A stretch of 64,000 nt of DNA from Sclerotinia nivalis (lineage: Eukaryota; Ascomycota; Leotiomycetes; Helotiales; Sclerotiniaceae): positions 1,116,001 to 1,180,000 of the forward strand of contig JAPEIS010000007.1 in assembly GCA_029531795.1 (NCBI GenBank), written 5' to 3'. How positions within the stretch are numbered: the first letter of the stretch is position 1; each line of letters begins with the position of its first letter. Positions 43,611 to 55,035 of this stretch are shown one piece after another. The position numbers and the translations under genes are program-made. Below the pieces are notes generated by a model that was not told the DNA's origin, did not search any database, and saw nothing but the letters and a program-made list of their open reading frames with translations.

Positions 43611-44903
43611 CTATCCAGCCGCGAGAGCTAACCCCTCCATTCTCCTTCTAAGCGTGGAGCTCTCTTCTTCATCCTCTACATCTACTTCTATCTCCATCTT
43701 TGGTCGATTCTTATTCAATCCCTCTAGTAAAACACATGCTTTGCAAATCTCTTGACTGGACATATATCCACACTTCTTACACGTTCCCAGTGTTTGTTTT
43801 GTGAGTTTTCGACCATCCTTCTTGGCTCCTTTTCGAGTTTCGGATTTGTCTATTCTATCATGACGTTGACCATTGGTGGTATTCGATGTGATTGATGCTA
43901 CATCGATTTCTCTTCCTGAGGCTTCTTCGTCTTCTTGAAGTTTCTTTTCCATATCTGCCATTTCACCTCCACTTGCTCGACCATTAGTTCCACAGCCTCC
44001 GTTTCCTTCTTCCTCGTCATTTGTGGCAGCCAATGAGACTTTCTGGCTCTTGCAATGAGTTATTCCGGTAACTTCTGCTGGTACTAATTTTGCCATGTCT
44101 TCTCCACTGCGCACAACATCCAGAATCGCGCTAGGTCTCACTCTCTCTAGATTCTTGATCAAACTCCGCGCACTACCTCTGAAAGCCTCGGGACTGTATA
44201 GACATTCGGTACTGAAATAATCCAACTTCTTATGATGCGCATACAACACAATCTCCTTCTCATAGGCATATTTTAGCGGCTTGCTTCTGCGCACATCGCT
44301 CGATTCATCGCCAGTAACAATACTGGTGCTTCTTGACAACCTAGGTAAATCTCCGCGCAGCAGATTCATCAAGATAGTTTCTGCGACATCATCCGCATTA
44401 TGTCCAGTAACGACATGTTTGATACCCAGCATTTTCGCCCCTCGATCCAAAGCCTGTCTGCGAAAGACACCACAATATGTACAATTTCCTTTCTTGCCTA
44501 TCGTTTCGACTACTTGATCCATGGTCCATCCATATAATTCATCATATCCTACAATTTTGAGGGGCATTTCGTATTGAATCGCATTTCGCTTGACTGTTTC
44601 GAGGGAGTCATCGCGATAACCTTTTATTCCTTCGTCGATACTCAGTAGAACGAGTTCGAGTCCATAATTATATCTTTCGTTAAGAGTTTTGAGAACTGAG
44701 GCGAGCACCGTCGAATCTTTTCCTCCGGATGCTCCTATTGCTATTCGATCCCCTGGTGAGAAGAGTGATGTCGAGGTAATGGTATGATGAATTTCTGCTT
44801 CAAAGATAGCGATAAAACAGGCTTTACATAGTTTTTGGTGATTCTTTGGTCGTATAATTAAAGCTCTTGCGCTCTTGCAAATGGCACAAGGTGTTGGTGC
44901 CAT
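43611..44903 (-). CDS. NCS6: tRNA 2-thiolation protein Ncs6/Ctu1
   Basis: A 430-residue intron-less protein that thiolates U34 of Lys, Glu and Gln tRNAs with Ncs2, taking sulfur from the Urm1 pathway in the cytosol. The N-terminal zinc site has PCAICK and KLCKACF. The PP-loop ATPase SGGKDST sits at residues 59-65, followed by YTGC-type [15 protein letters not shown] and the [20 protein letters not shown] motif. A C-terminal zinc knuckle, [16 protein letters not shown], is conserved in the family. Between these lies a polar, Gln-poor acidic linker (about residues 300-370). I chose the start [10 protein letters not shown] rather than a GTG 17 codons upstream, because it is the first ATG and the family begins there. 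Its 5' end faces RPL8 over 246 bases, so the two probably share a bidirectional promoter. Confidence 0.96.
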   Translation of the reverse strand: MAPTPCAICKSARALIIRPKNHQKLCKACFIAIFEAEIHHTITSTSLFSPGDRIAIGASGGKDSTVLASVLKTLNERYNYGLELVLLSIDEGIKGYRDDSLETVKRNAIQYEMPLKIVGYDELYGWTMDQVVETIGKKGNCTYCGVFRRQALDRGAKMLGIKHVVTGHNADDVAETILMNLLRGDLPRLSRSTSIVTGDESSDVRRSKPLKYAYEKEIVLYAHHKKLDYFSTECLYSPEAFRGSARSLIKNLERVRPSAILDVVRSGEDMAKLVPAEVTGITHCKSQKVSLAATNDEEEGNGGCGTNGRASGGEMADMEKKLQEDEEASGREIDVASITSNTTNGQRHDRIDKSETRKGAKKDGRKLTKQTLGTCKKCGYMSSQEICKACVLLEGLNKNRPKMEIEVDVEDEEESSTLRRRMEGLALAAG

Positions 44904-45149
44904 ATTTGGAAATATCTGTAGAAGGCAAATAATCTCGCAGAACTTCTTATCCACAAATCATCATCGCGGGGAATTACAAACTGTCACCTCTCACGTGATA
45001 AGATCAAAAATTGCTTAGCGTGCCAAGATTTTGATCGTCTAGCGCCCACATTCGATAATTCTCAAAATCGAAAACCTTTTCTTACTGATACTATTCCTTT
45101 CGACGACAACCACGAAACGACAAATCTCGCCGCTTCGACATCAATCAAT
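44904..45149. promoter_or_regulatory. Shared divergent promoter NCS6/RPL8
   Basis: Only 246 bases separate the start codons of the minus-strand NCS6 and the plus-strand RPL8. The L8 side has a pyrimidine-rich tract (CCTTTTCTTACTG and TTCCTTTCG at 45077-45100), typical of fungal ribosomal-protein promoters. Both genes serve translation, so co-regulation is plausible but not shown. Confidence 0.55.
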
Positions 45150-46228
45150 ATGGTAAGCTATTAAATTGTTTTTGAATCTGTTTTTAATGGAATAATACGA
45201 CTCGCCATCAGCTCTCGTACCTCTACGAGTAATCGCACGTCGAGATGCAATTTTCAATCAAATTACCTTTCGAGGTTTTTGATTTTGATTTGGCTTGAGC
45301 TATATCTGTGTAGAAATACCAGTATAGTCTCTTTAGAGTTCAAAGAAGACACTTGGTGAACATTCGCTGATGTCTACTTTTCTCAATGACAGCCTCCAAA
45401 GTCCGGAAAGAAGGCGGCGCCAGCCCCATTCCCCCAGTCCAAAGCTGGTGCGGGATCAAAGAAGGCAGCCAAGGTACGTGAAATCTATCCTTTTTTCTGT
45501 GACTATCCAATGCTAATGAGAATAAGAACCCTCTCATCGAGAAGCGTACCCGTAACTTCGGTATCGGTCAAGACATCCAACCCAGAAGAAACCTTTCCCG
45601 TATGGTGAAGTGGCCCGAGTATGTCCGTCTTCAACGCCAAAAGAAGATCCTCAACATGAGATTGAAGGTCCCACCTGCGATCGCTCAATTCCAACACGTT
45701 CTCGACCGTAACACCGCTGCTCAAGCCCTTAAGCTCCTCAACAAGTACCGCCCAGAATCCAAGGCCGAGAAGAAGGAACGTCTCTTGAAGGAGGCTACCG
45801 CCATCAAGGAGGGAAAGAAGAAGGAAGATGTTAGCAAGAAGCCATATGCCGTCAAGTACGGTCTTAACCACGTTGTTGGTTTGATCGAAGCTAAGAAGGC
45901 TTCTTTGGTTCTCATCCCTAACGATGTTGACCCAATTGAGTTGGTTATCTTCCTTCCAGCTTTGTGCAAGAAGATGGGTGTTCCTTACGCTATCATCAAG
46001 GGTAAGGCCAGACTCGGTACGGTCGTCCACAAGAAGACCGCTGCTGTTCTCGCCCTTACTGAGGTTCGCTCCGAGGACAAGTCCGAGTTGTCAAAATTAG
46101 TTCAAGCCATCAAGGAGGGACATGATGAAGGCGCCACCAGACACTGGGGTGGTGGCATCATGGGTGCCAAGGCTAACGCCCGCACTGAGAAGAAGCGCAA
46201 GGCCCTTGAGAGCGCTATCAAGATCTAA
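45150..46228 (+). CDS. RPL8: 60S ribosomal protein L8 (eL8, L7Ae family)
   Basis: The ATG forms its own exon (45150-45152) followed by a 240-base intron; exons 45393-45473 and 45527-46228 complete 261 residues. It is a component of the large ribosomal subunit near the peptide exit/5.8S region and holds the L7Ae RNA-binding fold: [20 protein letters not shown], then [20 protein letters not shown] and [20 protein letters not shown]. The start [15 protein letters not shown] and [22 protein letters not shown] are characteristic of fungal L8. Codon use is more C-rich than the neighbours (CTC, GTC, AAG), consistent with high expression. The last intron (45474-45526, 53 bases) has a GCTAAT branch site. 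Confidence 0.98.
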
Positions 46229-48303
46229 ATGTGATCATGTAGTGACTTTTACTTAAGGCGTTTTTTTATGATATTATGGCATGGCAGGGACACTTAGCTA
46301 GGCAAGCAGCTTGAGAAATCAAAATATGAAAGGCTGTATGATACCATAATTTATCTGACTTTTGATCTAGTTCAAACAATACGTGCCCTTGCAAGTCTTG
46401 GTGACCTTTTCTTGATATTTGTGTTACATTCGGGTTTCTTCTTTTTCCCCTCCCAAGGAAAATTTTTGCGTTCTTCCGGCGGGAGTGAGCCTGTAAGCGA
46501 GAAGTGTTTGTGATTGAGTCAATTCTTGGAATCCTTTTCAGGTTAAAGTTCATGTACTGCATTTTAAGAAGGAAAAGTTCAAAGGATAACCTTTTGAGAT
46601 GCGCCAAGAATCACAGACGTGTCCGGTACCACATTTCGAGACATGCCTCCTATAATCCATGATATCTTACATGATTACGGTATCCAATATTCAAACACTT
46701 CTTGCAAGACGCTCCTCCCGCTAGAATTAGTTATTTATACAGTAGATTTATTTTATCTCCAACATGAAGCCAAGGTATGAAATATAAACCAAAGACCGAA
46801 TTGATTTCTTAAAGTTTTCTTGGAAATGGCCGAGAAGCGCTTGGGGAAACAAAACCAAGAGTTGATAGCCACGGCAAGCCACGGCAGTCGGACGGACTGA
46901 CGGGATTATCGGGATTATGGGAATGGATCTTGGTTTTTGTATATAGATAGATGGATTAGATGGATGGATTGAATAAAATTGATCCGTTCAATTCATGGGG
47001 ATTTGAATCGAAAAACTTCTCAGGGGAAATATTTCGAGGTTCGAGATGTGAAGATATATCTAGACATGGTAGGGTAGGGTAGTGCATACAGAGATCAAAT
47101 ATATATGTACCGGGTAAAAGGTATTTTAATGTCTCGGGAACACGGCATATACTGGGGGTTAATATATAGAAGGATGGGATTTTGAGGGATATAGATATGA
47201 TGGTTACAAATGTGTGCGAGATGGAATGGAAGGTGGAAGATGGAAGACGGAAGAGAAAAGAAGGGAGATAGGTGGTATTGATGTCCGAAGAGTAAGATGG
47301 GGGAAGGAGGAAAACTTTTCCGTATGTAAGTTGGAGCAAGCTAGGAGGAGTACAAAATAGAAAGAGAGATTATCTACCACACTCGGACAGATCCGATGCG
47401 TTACAAGTGATTGTTTGATTGACACCCTGGGACAGGAGAAATCTTGGGAATGATCATACAGACATGGATTGTAATGTATGAAGTTGTCTTGTCCTTTTTT
47501 GTGGTTTATATTAGGTGGATGATCTATTTGCTTATTTTATTCATTTTCATCTATTTTTTCTATCTTCTATTCTCTTATACTTACTTATACATGATTATTT
47601 AGATACCGATCTACCTGCAATACAATATAATCGCTACATACGGTTATAGAGAAAATCATCATCATCATCATCATCATTTTCCTCCAATCCATCTCTCCAC
47701 AAACTTTTTCCCACGAATTGAGTGACTCCAATTGGCCAACTCTTATCGAAAAAATCTCCTCTTATCGCGCAGGTCAGAACCCTGCCTGGTTACCCTTATT
47801 TAGTCCGATCTAGTCTCCTCTAGTTCCACCAATTTTCTGATCTGATCTTGCTGGTTGTGCTGAAAGTCTCCATTTACCTTAATTCGGACCCTCAACATTT
47901 TGCTGAAAGCTAAATATCGTGCTAAACCCGCCCCCGTTACAAATTACCACAATATTACTCATATATTCTGCTCTCCATATTTTGCATCCATACCTACCTA
48001 CCTACCTACCTACCTACCTACGCAACACAATTCACAAAGAGAATCCTAGAGAAAACTCCTATTCTGGATACTTACGATATTAAAGTACCATATTTGACGA
48101 TTACGAAAAGATTACGAAGATTACTACTGAAGAAGGAGCGCGCTCTTAAGTCTTCTTGGAAATAAAGAAGGAAGAAGAAATTAAATTGAAGTGAACTGAA
48201 GGAAAGGAACTGAAGTGAAGAGTGAGAAATTGCTAAAGAATAATAATGGGCTCTGGTAAATTCCCCCTCCATGATTGTTCCGCCACCTTTATATACTCTC
48301 ACC
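46229..48303. other. Intergenic with simple repeats
   Basis: 2.1 kb without a gene. A TACC/CTAC run lies at 47994-48020 and ATCATCATCATC at 47656-47675. The region 46920-46975 is GATGGATTAGATGGATGG-like. Purine-rich DNA at 47220-47360 gives long but empty minus frames. The last 300 bases are the promoter/leader of the carbonic anhydrase gene. Confidence 0.55.
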
Positions 48304-49202
48304 ATGTCGGAAAATCTATACAGAGAGAAAGTTTCAGGATTATTATGACGTACGTACTAACAATCACCTAGAAACTCCCTTCGATTATGCCTTGAGCTCC
48401 AACGCCGCATGGGCAGGCTACAAAAGCCATCAAAACCCCAAGTTCTTCCCTACCATGGCCCAAGGTCAAAGTCCTAGTATCCGTAAGTCCACCTCACCAT
48501 CTCCTCGCAAAGCCCGCTCTCTTCACGCACCCCCTCACAAACAACAAACCTAACACCTCCACAGTCTGGCTCGGCTGCTCCGACTCCCGTGTTCCCGAAA
48601 CGACCGTTCTAGGTCTCCAACCTGGCGATGTCTTCGTGCATCGTAACATCGCCAATATCGTTTCGCCTACCGATATCAATTCCTCCGCCGTCATCGAATA
48701 CGCCGTCGCGCACTTAAAAGTAGCGCATATTGTTTTATGCGGTCATACTTGCTGCGGTGGTGCAGCTGCTGCTTTGGGAGGCTCGAGGGTCGGTGGAGTT
48801 TTGGATACTTGGCTTGCACCTATCAAGGCATTGACTAAAATCCACGAAAAAGAATTAAAAGGAATCAAAGAAGATTCCGCAAGGGCAGTTCGTCTGGCGG
48901 AGCTGAATGTTGCGAAAGGAGTGGAGATACTCATGGGGAATGTTGTTGTGGAAGAGGCGATTCGGGACAGAGGATTAAAGATTCATGGTGTTGTGTATGA
49001 TATCGCATGTGGAAAGATCCGGGATTTGGGAGTTGGAAATTGTAACGAGGAGGAGGAAGAAGAAGAAGAAGAAGAAGAAGAAGAAGAAGAGGTTGCAGGT
49101 ACAGATGGAGTTGCGGAGTCCAAGGGAGCAAAGGAGTTGGTGAAGGGTGCGCATGGAATGTTAGTTTTTGGAAAGGAGGGCGCGAGCCTTAGTACTGCGT
49201 AA
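48304..49202 (+). CDS. Beta-carbonic anhydrase
   Basis: The zinc enzyme interconverting CO2 and bicarbonate. Exons through 48482 and 48565-49202 join across an 82-base intron (GTAAGT...CCACAG). Zinc ligands are the Cys of GCSDSRVPE (codon 48576) and the His and Cys of GHTCCGG (His codon 48744, Cys codon 48753), with the Asp-Arg dyad of SDSR. The front LETPFDYALSSNAAWAGYKS and NPKFFPTMAQGQSP is as in fungal beta-CAs. The N-terminus is unresolved: the ATG at 48304 (MSENLYRE) is out of frame with the conserved part, so a further intron, a different start (for instance ATG 48271) or a base error must exist between 48304 and 48380. A GAA/GAG microsatellite (49045-49092) inserts about 16 consecutive glutamates into an exposed region near the end, which is unusual for this family. 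Confidence 0.9.
49045..49092. repeat. GAG/GAA trinucleotide run in carbonic anhydrase
   Basis: An uninterrupted run of GAG and GAA codons, about 16 in number, near the 3' end of the carbonic anhydrase coding sequence. It codes a poly-glutamate stretch in what should be a surface loop, and can change length by slippage without shifting frame. Confidence 0.9.
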
Positions 49203-50432
49203 TTCGAATCACCTCATTTGAGGGTGCAATCATACGTACGCATAGATGGGTCTTGGATACACGTAAATATTATATACTGTAGGATGGATGGATGAAAGGG
49301 AAGGGAAAGACAGGAAAGGGAGTTTGAAAAGGAAGGTAGGGGGTTTTCTGTTACCGTCTAGAAGCGAGGATTTGTTTGGACATTAGATCGATGAGTGAAA
49401 TCGAAAACAATTAAGATCTTACATCTATCTAATAAGTTATAGAAAATAAAAAATAACAGCCATTTGATTGATCTTTTAGTCTGATGACAATTACCCACGC
49501 TGGCGTTGAAAGTTCTATTGCTAGGTACTATGAGGGAGGGACTCAGTAGTTGGTTTCTCGCTCATTTCTTCGTTCTGAGCATGAGGGTTGTAAGTTAGTT
49601 GGCTATCTTGCTGGTTTTTAGTAGTTTTGCTTCATTCACACTGTACTGTAGTCATTCAACTCCTCACATATCCACCCACATCTCTAATACAGGACTGTAT
49701 ACTCCGTATCCCTCTCGTATTTCTATATATTTAACTATTACCTACCTATCTATCTACCTATCTACCTACCAGAATGAAGACATCTGTATATGTATGTATA
49801 TCTAGTGTGTATATATCCAACTTACTCAATCTCATTAACAGCATTAACATCTTCCCAATTAACAATTAACAATTGATAACTGACGATTGATATCTAACAT
49901 CTAACATCTAACATCTAACATCTAACATCTAACATCTAACATCTAACATCTTCAAACAACCAATTCTCAATTTCCCTCCTAAAAAGAGTATTTTTGGGAG
50001 TTTGAATCCGAATCCAAATCCGAATCCGAATTTGATGATAGGGTTTGTATATTTCACACAATTGGGTCTGATGGGGTTGTAGAGGATACATGGATGGATA
50101 TATGGTATGTTTTGAGAGATTGGTTTACTGTATTTGTACTGTGTAAATACCGATGACGGAGGGAAGAAGGAGGTGAGGAGAAGTGGAAGAATAAATACTA
50201 GGTATACATAGACATATTCAAATTGTTGGAAGTAAAGAATTCTTCATTTTTGAAACTTTTCTCCAAATGATTATCATATACAATACGCCTGTATGATATC
50301 CCGATGCTTATTATTTTCCACTTCCAAAACTCCCATGGTATCTATGGTAATGCTACAGCAAGGTATTTCGCCCTAAATCTATTAGTTTTTTTTAGTTCCC
50401 ATTTTCAAAAACATCGGATTCATCCCATCCCC
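49203..50432. other. Intergenic with CTAACAT repeat
   Basis: No gene seen. A ten-base ACATCTAACA-type repeat runs from 49893 to 49945, and CTACCTATCTACC at 49740-49770. GAATCCGAATCCAAATCC repeats at 50005-50030. The frame at 50304-50504 overlaps the end of the minus-strand gene and is not accepted. Confidence 0.55.
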
Positions 50433-52004
50433 TCAAAACCTCTCCACACAAACACCCACCCCCTTTTCCCTCGCCAATCTAACCAGTTCCGCCCCTACCA
50501 CTAAATCCATAAGTCCCAATCCCACACTTTTATAAATGACATTTCCATTTCTCAACCATCTACTCATCGCATCTTTTTTCTCTGTTTGTACCTCCTTTCC
50601 TAACATTCCCAATGTACCACTTGAACCAGTAGTATTTGTACTTGCGGATCCTGATCTGGGTTTGCGAAACGAGAAAGATGATTTGCGAGAGGGGCTGCGG
50701 GAGGATGAAGGAGAGATTGAATGTTCGGTGTGGAATATGTTGGCCATGCTACGGGCTAGAGGTGGAGCTGAGGGTGAGAGTGGCGAATTGGGAGTTGGTG
50801 TTGCATTGCCATTCCCAGTATCGTTTAGGTTTAAATGGTGAAAGTCGAGTGAGCTTCGTGGGGATTCATCTGAATCGTCAATAGCAGATGAATGATTAAG
50901 AGGATCAATTCCATTGGACAGTATGACCAATTCGCCTAATTCCACCAAATTCTTTGCTGAGACGTTGCCTTGAATTATTTCGCCTGCTTCCTGTTTGCAT
51001 CCGTCTATAGTATCAACAACAATAACCCCACCCTCTTCTGCATGCCTATGGAAATGATGGCCACTTCCATGAACTTTAACTGCTTGCGCCACAACCTCCA
51101 GAGGTATTTCAATCATGTCAGGTTTATAACTGCCAATAGCGACAATGAGCCGTCCCCGCTTGCGACCTTCCGTATTGGTCAAGATAGTATGAGGAAATAA
51201 AGGCGATGTAGAGGGAGTCGTGCAGAAGATAACATCCGCGGCTCGTATGTATTCTTTTTCGAGACGAGCAAATTCTCCATAGGCAGGGCTAAGAACGGAA
51301 AATTTTGTATTGCTCCAACCTTCACGTTCTTTTGTGGCAGTAGGTACTTCGAAAAATGCCGTCATTAGATTCCGAACACGATCTGTGAAAGCGCGAGTTA
51401 TAATGTTTATTTGTTTTATGGTTGAGCCGCGAAGGATGAGGGCGAGACGGATGTGCCAAAAAGCCTGCTTTCCAGCACCAAAAACAGTTATAGTTTTAAC
51501 CTTGGTACGAGGTGTAATGAGGAGAGAAGAAGCTAGGGCTGTGCGAAAGGCTGTTGTTTCTGATGCATTGAGAAAGCCGAATGGTAGTCCTGTTTTATCC
51601 ATGAGTGTGAGAGATCCTTGAGGTGTGCTTGGATTTATGATTGATGAAGAAGTAGATACAGAGTCGGAATCTGAACTCTCATTAGATGAGCCTGGTCGAG
51701 GAAGAGTTACGACTGGGGATGTTAGTGAGGCTCCGAGTGGTACTATTTGGATAAGAAAATGCCTACCTTTCATCCCGATTCCTGATGATGCGGAAGAGGG
51801 CATGAAGAGTGTTGTTCGTTTGTGCTTTGATTCAAGAACTGTTCTTCTAGGTTGATGCAAGCTACAGCAATCATCCTCTTGAGTTCCTGTAGAATACTCA
51901 TGAAGAGCTTGTCTCATTTGATCCTGGAAAGCTTCCAGATCTTTGAGAGTGAGGTCTTGAAGAAGGTGTTTGATATCCGAGTCTGTCAACACAGTGAGAG
52001 ACAT
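50433..52004 (-). CDS. Ornithine cyclodeaminase / mu-crystallin family protein
   Basis: A 523-residue single-exon protein. The fold is that of NAD(P)-dependent cyclodeaminases, ketimine reductases and mu-crystallin: an LVLTDSDIKHLL-like start (MSLTVLTDSDIKHLLQDL), MDKTGLPFGFLNASETTAFRTA, then the Rossmann motif VFGAGKQAFWHIRLAL, the VAIGSYKPDMIEIPLEVV segment and VVVDTIDGCKQEAGEI. Family members deaminate ornithine to proline, reduce imines or alanine-like compounds, or bind thyroid hormone; the substrate is unknown. The usual length is 320-350. The excess is a disordered Ser/Pro/Arg-rich insertion (about residues 370-470, with SPSSSRSPSRKSSFSFRKPR) between the cofactor region and the last helix (GLGLMDLVVGAELVRLA), plus a Ser-rich loop near residue 110. 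It diverges from the neighbouring reductase across 870 bases. Confidence 0.9.
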   Translation of the reverse strand: MSLTVLTDSDIKHLLQDLTLKDLEAFQDQMRQALHEYSTGTQEDDCCSLHQPRRTVLESKHKRTTLFMPSSASSGIGMKGRHFLIQIVPLGASLTSPVVTLPRPGSSNESSDSDSVSTSSSIINPSTPQGSLTLMDKTGLPFGFLNASETTAFRTALASSLLITPRTKVKTITVFGAGKQAFWHIRLALILRGSTIKQINIITRAFTDRVRNLMTAFFEVPTATKEREGWSNTKFSVLSPAYGEFARLEKEYIRAADVIFCTTPSTSPLFPHTILTNTEGRKRGRLIVAIGSYKPDMIEIPLEVVAQAVKVHGSGHHFHRHAEEGGVIVVDTIDGCKQEAGEIIQGNVSAKNLVELGELVILSNGIDPLNHSSAIDDSDESPRSSLDFHHLNLNDTGNGNATPTPNSPLSPSAPPLARSMANIFHTEHSISPSSSRSPSRKSSFSFRKPRSGSASTNTTGSSGTLGMLGKEVQTEKKDAMSRWLRNGNVIYKSVGLGLMDLVVGAELVRLAREKGVGVCVERF

Positions 52005-52873
52005 TTTGAAAGCTGTGTATGATTTACCGTTTCGTATACTTGGAAATATTGTAATCTTCTTTAGATAAATCCATGAAAGAGACGAAGTAATGAAAGTTTG
52101 TTAGAAGCCAGGATATGAATTACTTAAGGGTAAAGCAACGCAACTTGATTATACATTGTACAGTACAAAGCAAAGGATCAACTCACGTATTTACGAAGGT
52201 GGGGTTGATCGTGGGATGGGAGATAATCGGTCAATCGGAGCTAAGCTTATCAGTGCCTTTATCCTAGCTGGAGCGGGATTAATCGGGTATAAAATCCGAG
52301 AAGATCGAAGTTGAAGCTGCTCATCAGAATCAGATAAAGGTCCACAAGCTGCACTTTTTGCATAGAATCAAGAGGTCGTACGAAGTATACGCTAGATAGT
52401 TTCTTGGTAATCATTGCATTCAAGATTTCTCAAGAACTTTCAGAAGTTGAATATATATTCCATCCTTCCTAATTGTGACTTCAAACCCCCTTGATTTCTG
52501 TCTGATGAGAGAGCCACCATCACAAACGTAAGAGCAGAAATAACCTCGGAAGCTACGACCGACACAAAGAAGAAGTAGGTGCTATCCATCTATGGATAAT
52601 TACGGGCTAATATTACGTGACATCACCCATACCGGATTTAAAAAGGATCTAGGAGGGGTAACTCCACCATGAATTGACAAACGAACCTCAACTGCAGGTA
52701 GGGTAGATAGGTAATTTCTAAGCATTGAGTCATTATAAAGAACATAAGGACATCTCTCCTCTCTTCGTCTCAAAATTCATTCTCTTCCAAACCATCATAT
52801 TCTTCATATTCGTGGTTGAAAGCATTCGCAGAACTTCCCTAGCTATAGATTGAAGTACCGTCTTACAATCAAC
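52005..52873. promoter_or_regulatory. Divergent intergenic region, cyclodeaminase/reductase
   Basis: The 869 bases between the two divergent oxidoreductase genes carry no gene. A TATA-like TTATAAAGAACA at 52733 lies about 140 bases before the reductase start. No repeated operator-like motif stands out to me. Confidence 0.35.
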
Positions 52874-54088
52874 ATGTCGGCCCCCAATGAACTTAAGATG
52901 GAATACACAAGACTCGGTAAATCGGGATTGAAGATATCCAAAGTTATCTTTGGTGCAATGTCTTTTGGATCATCCGAATGGCAAGACTGGGTAGCTATCC
53001 CTTAATTGTCCCGTTGCTAAGTACTTTGTTAACATCTAAAGGTAATCAATGAGGATGAAGCCCTTCCACTACTGAAACATGCATACGATCTCGGATTGAA
53101 TACATGGGACACTGCAGATACGTACTCCAATGGAAGATCCGAAGAAATTATCGGAAAAGCTTTGAAGCAATATTCAATTCCAAGAAGCAAGGTTGTTATT
53201 CTTAGCAAATGCTATTTCGGCGTTGCTGAGGATGGAGGACAACCACATATCTCGGTGCTTTCGACGAACGATGGGAACATGGTCAATCAGGTTGGCTTGA
53301 GTAGAAAGCATATTCTTGATGCTGTGGACAGGAGCGTTGCTCGATTAGGCACATATATCGATGTCCTGCAGATCCACAGACTCGATCGCGATACTCCCAG
53401 GGAGGAAATCATGAAAGCCTTGAATGATGTTGTGGAAAGTGGCAAAGTTCGGTATATTGGTGCAAGCAGTGTAAGTTAGATGATGCATCGTAAGATTAAG
53501 AGTGGAGACTTACATATGGCAGATGGCTGCGTGGGAATTTCAAACACTCCAAAATATCGCAGAAAAAAAGGGATGGCACAAATTCATTTCCATGCAAAAT
53601 TATTACAATTTGCTCTACCGTGAAGAAGGTATGTCCTCCATTCCTATATGTTTACAAGATACTTATACCACCTACCTTTAGAACGAGAGATGATCCCATA
53701 CTGTAGAGACGTTGGTGTAGGACTCATTCCATGGAGTCCTATTGCTAGAGGAGCACTTGCTCGTCCTTTCAATGACCGAGGTACAACTCGTGAAAATAGT
53801 GACAGGATGCTCAAGGCCATGATCCGTAGTAAAGAGAGTGAAATTGATAAACTCGTCATTAATCGTGTTGAAGAGATCGCGAAGAAAAAGGGAGTAAGCA
53901 TGACAACTGTGGCTATTGCATGGTGTCTTAGCAAGGAAAGTGTCAATCCAATTATTGGCTTGAGTAGCAAAGAGAGAATTGATCAAGCAGTAGAGGCTGT
54001 CAAATTTGCCAGCTCTGGAAAGTTGACCGCAGAGGATATTGCATATCTTGAGGAAGGCTATGCACCCAAGGTTATACAAGGTTATTAA
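52874..54088 (+). CDS. Aldo-keto reductase
   Basis: Four exons (52874-52990, 53042-53470, 53523-53628, 53682-54088) give 352 residues. It is an NADPH-linked (alpha/beta)8 reductase of carbonyl compounds. The start MEYTRLGKSGLKISKVIFGAM is the family hallmark. The catalytic tetrad is visible: Asp in NTWDTADTYSNGRSE, Tyr in the same motif, Lys in VVILSKCYF and His in VLQIHRLDRD. GKVRYIGASS and QNYYNLLYREEEREMIPYCR are substrate-loop segments, and IIGLSSKERIDQAV binds the cofactor. The texture is that of fungal AKRs related to aryl-alcohol and versiconal-type reductases, found in both general and secondary metabolism. It shares a divergent promoter region with the cyclodeaminase-like gene and is followed on the same strand by two P450s. 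Confidence 0.95.
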
Positions 54089-55035
54089 AATATATTGAGT
54101 GGCATCCATGTGGCTTGCAAGGACAGACTTCATAACCGGGTCCATGTACTGTACATTGTCACACCTTTCTTGACCAACAAAGAACCTCTTTCATGTCACA
54201 AACTGGTGATTCATGCTTTGTCGTTTGTGTTCCCATATGGTCCATTTAGATTTGATAACTGATCCTCCGACTTTACGTGTATCAGATGTCAGGAATGATG
54301 AAGGTTACAGAATCACCACTGTCATTATATATCGGATATTCTCAACTATGAATTATCACCACTTTCTTGCTCATTCGCTACTAAACATTGCAAAGCAATG
54401 ATCAACTGGACCTAACAGTATTTCGGAAGACATCTTTTCCCTCTATAAACTTGCGTTTCACTACATCATAAATAGGATAAATTGAAGTCCATCGATAGTA
54501 TCGATAGTTCTGACAGTAATAAAGCTAGACCTTCTTCAGCCAATATTCATCTACTTTTGGTCCATGATTTAGGATCGGCTCGGGATTCCAACCTGGGCAA
54601 GGTCTCCCCTGATTTCACGAGTATCTTAGCCTCCTAGTGGGGTAAAAGTCTCATTGTCATTGTCAAACTGATAAGGGAGGGGCCGGAAAGTATGATTAAT
54701 ACGGGACTCGTAAGAGGGCGAAGCGTTGCTGTACAACCACATCTACCAAATTAACAATATATATTGTATGCGACGAGAACCTTCAGCCAATATATCATAC
54801 ATCCACCCGCCAAGATTTTTTAAGCCAACAGAACTGAATCATTTTAAGGTCTCCAATAAGCTGTTGAGAGTCCTCAGGTGGGGATCAACTGATGATCATT
54901 CCCCCACTTTACCTATATAATATTCCTCTCTTGTTTGATGGGATTCAGATCTTTCCTTTTACACTGCTTGAGTACAGTTACAAAGCTTTTCGATTAAGGA
55001 TTCACGACGGGAAGTACCTTTAGAAACCCTTCATC
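54089..55035. other. Intergenic, no gene seen
   Basis: The 3' side of the reductase and the promoter side of the first P450. An in-frame ATG stretch at 54213-54401 is not supported further. I found no repeats of note. Confidence 0.5.
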
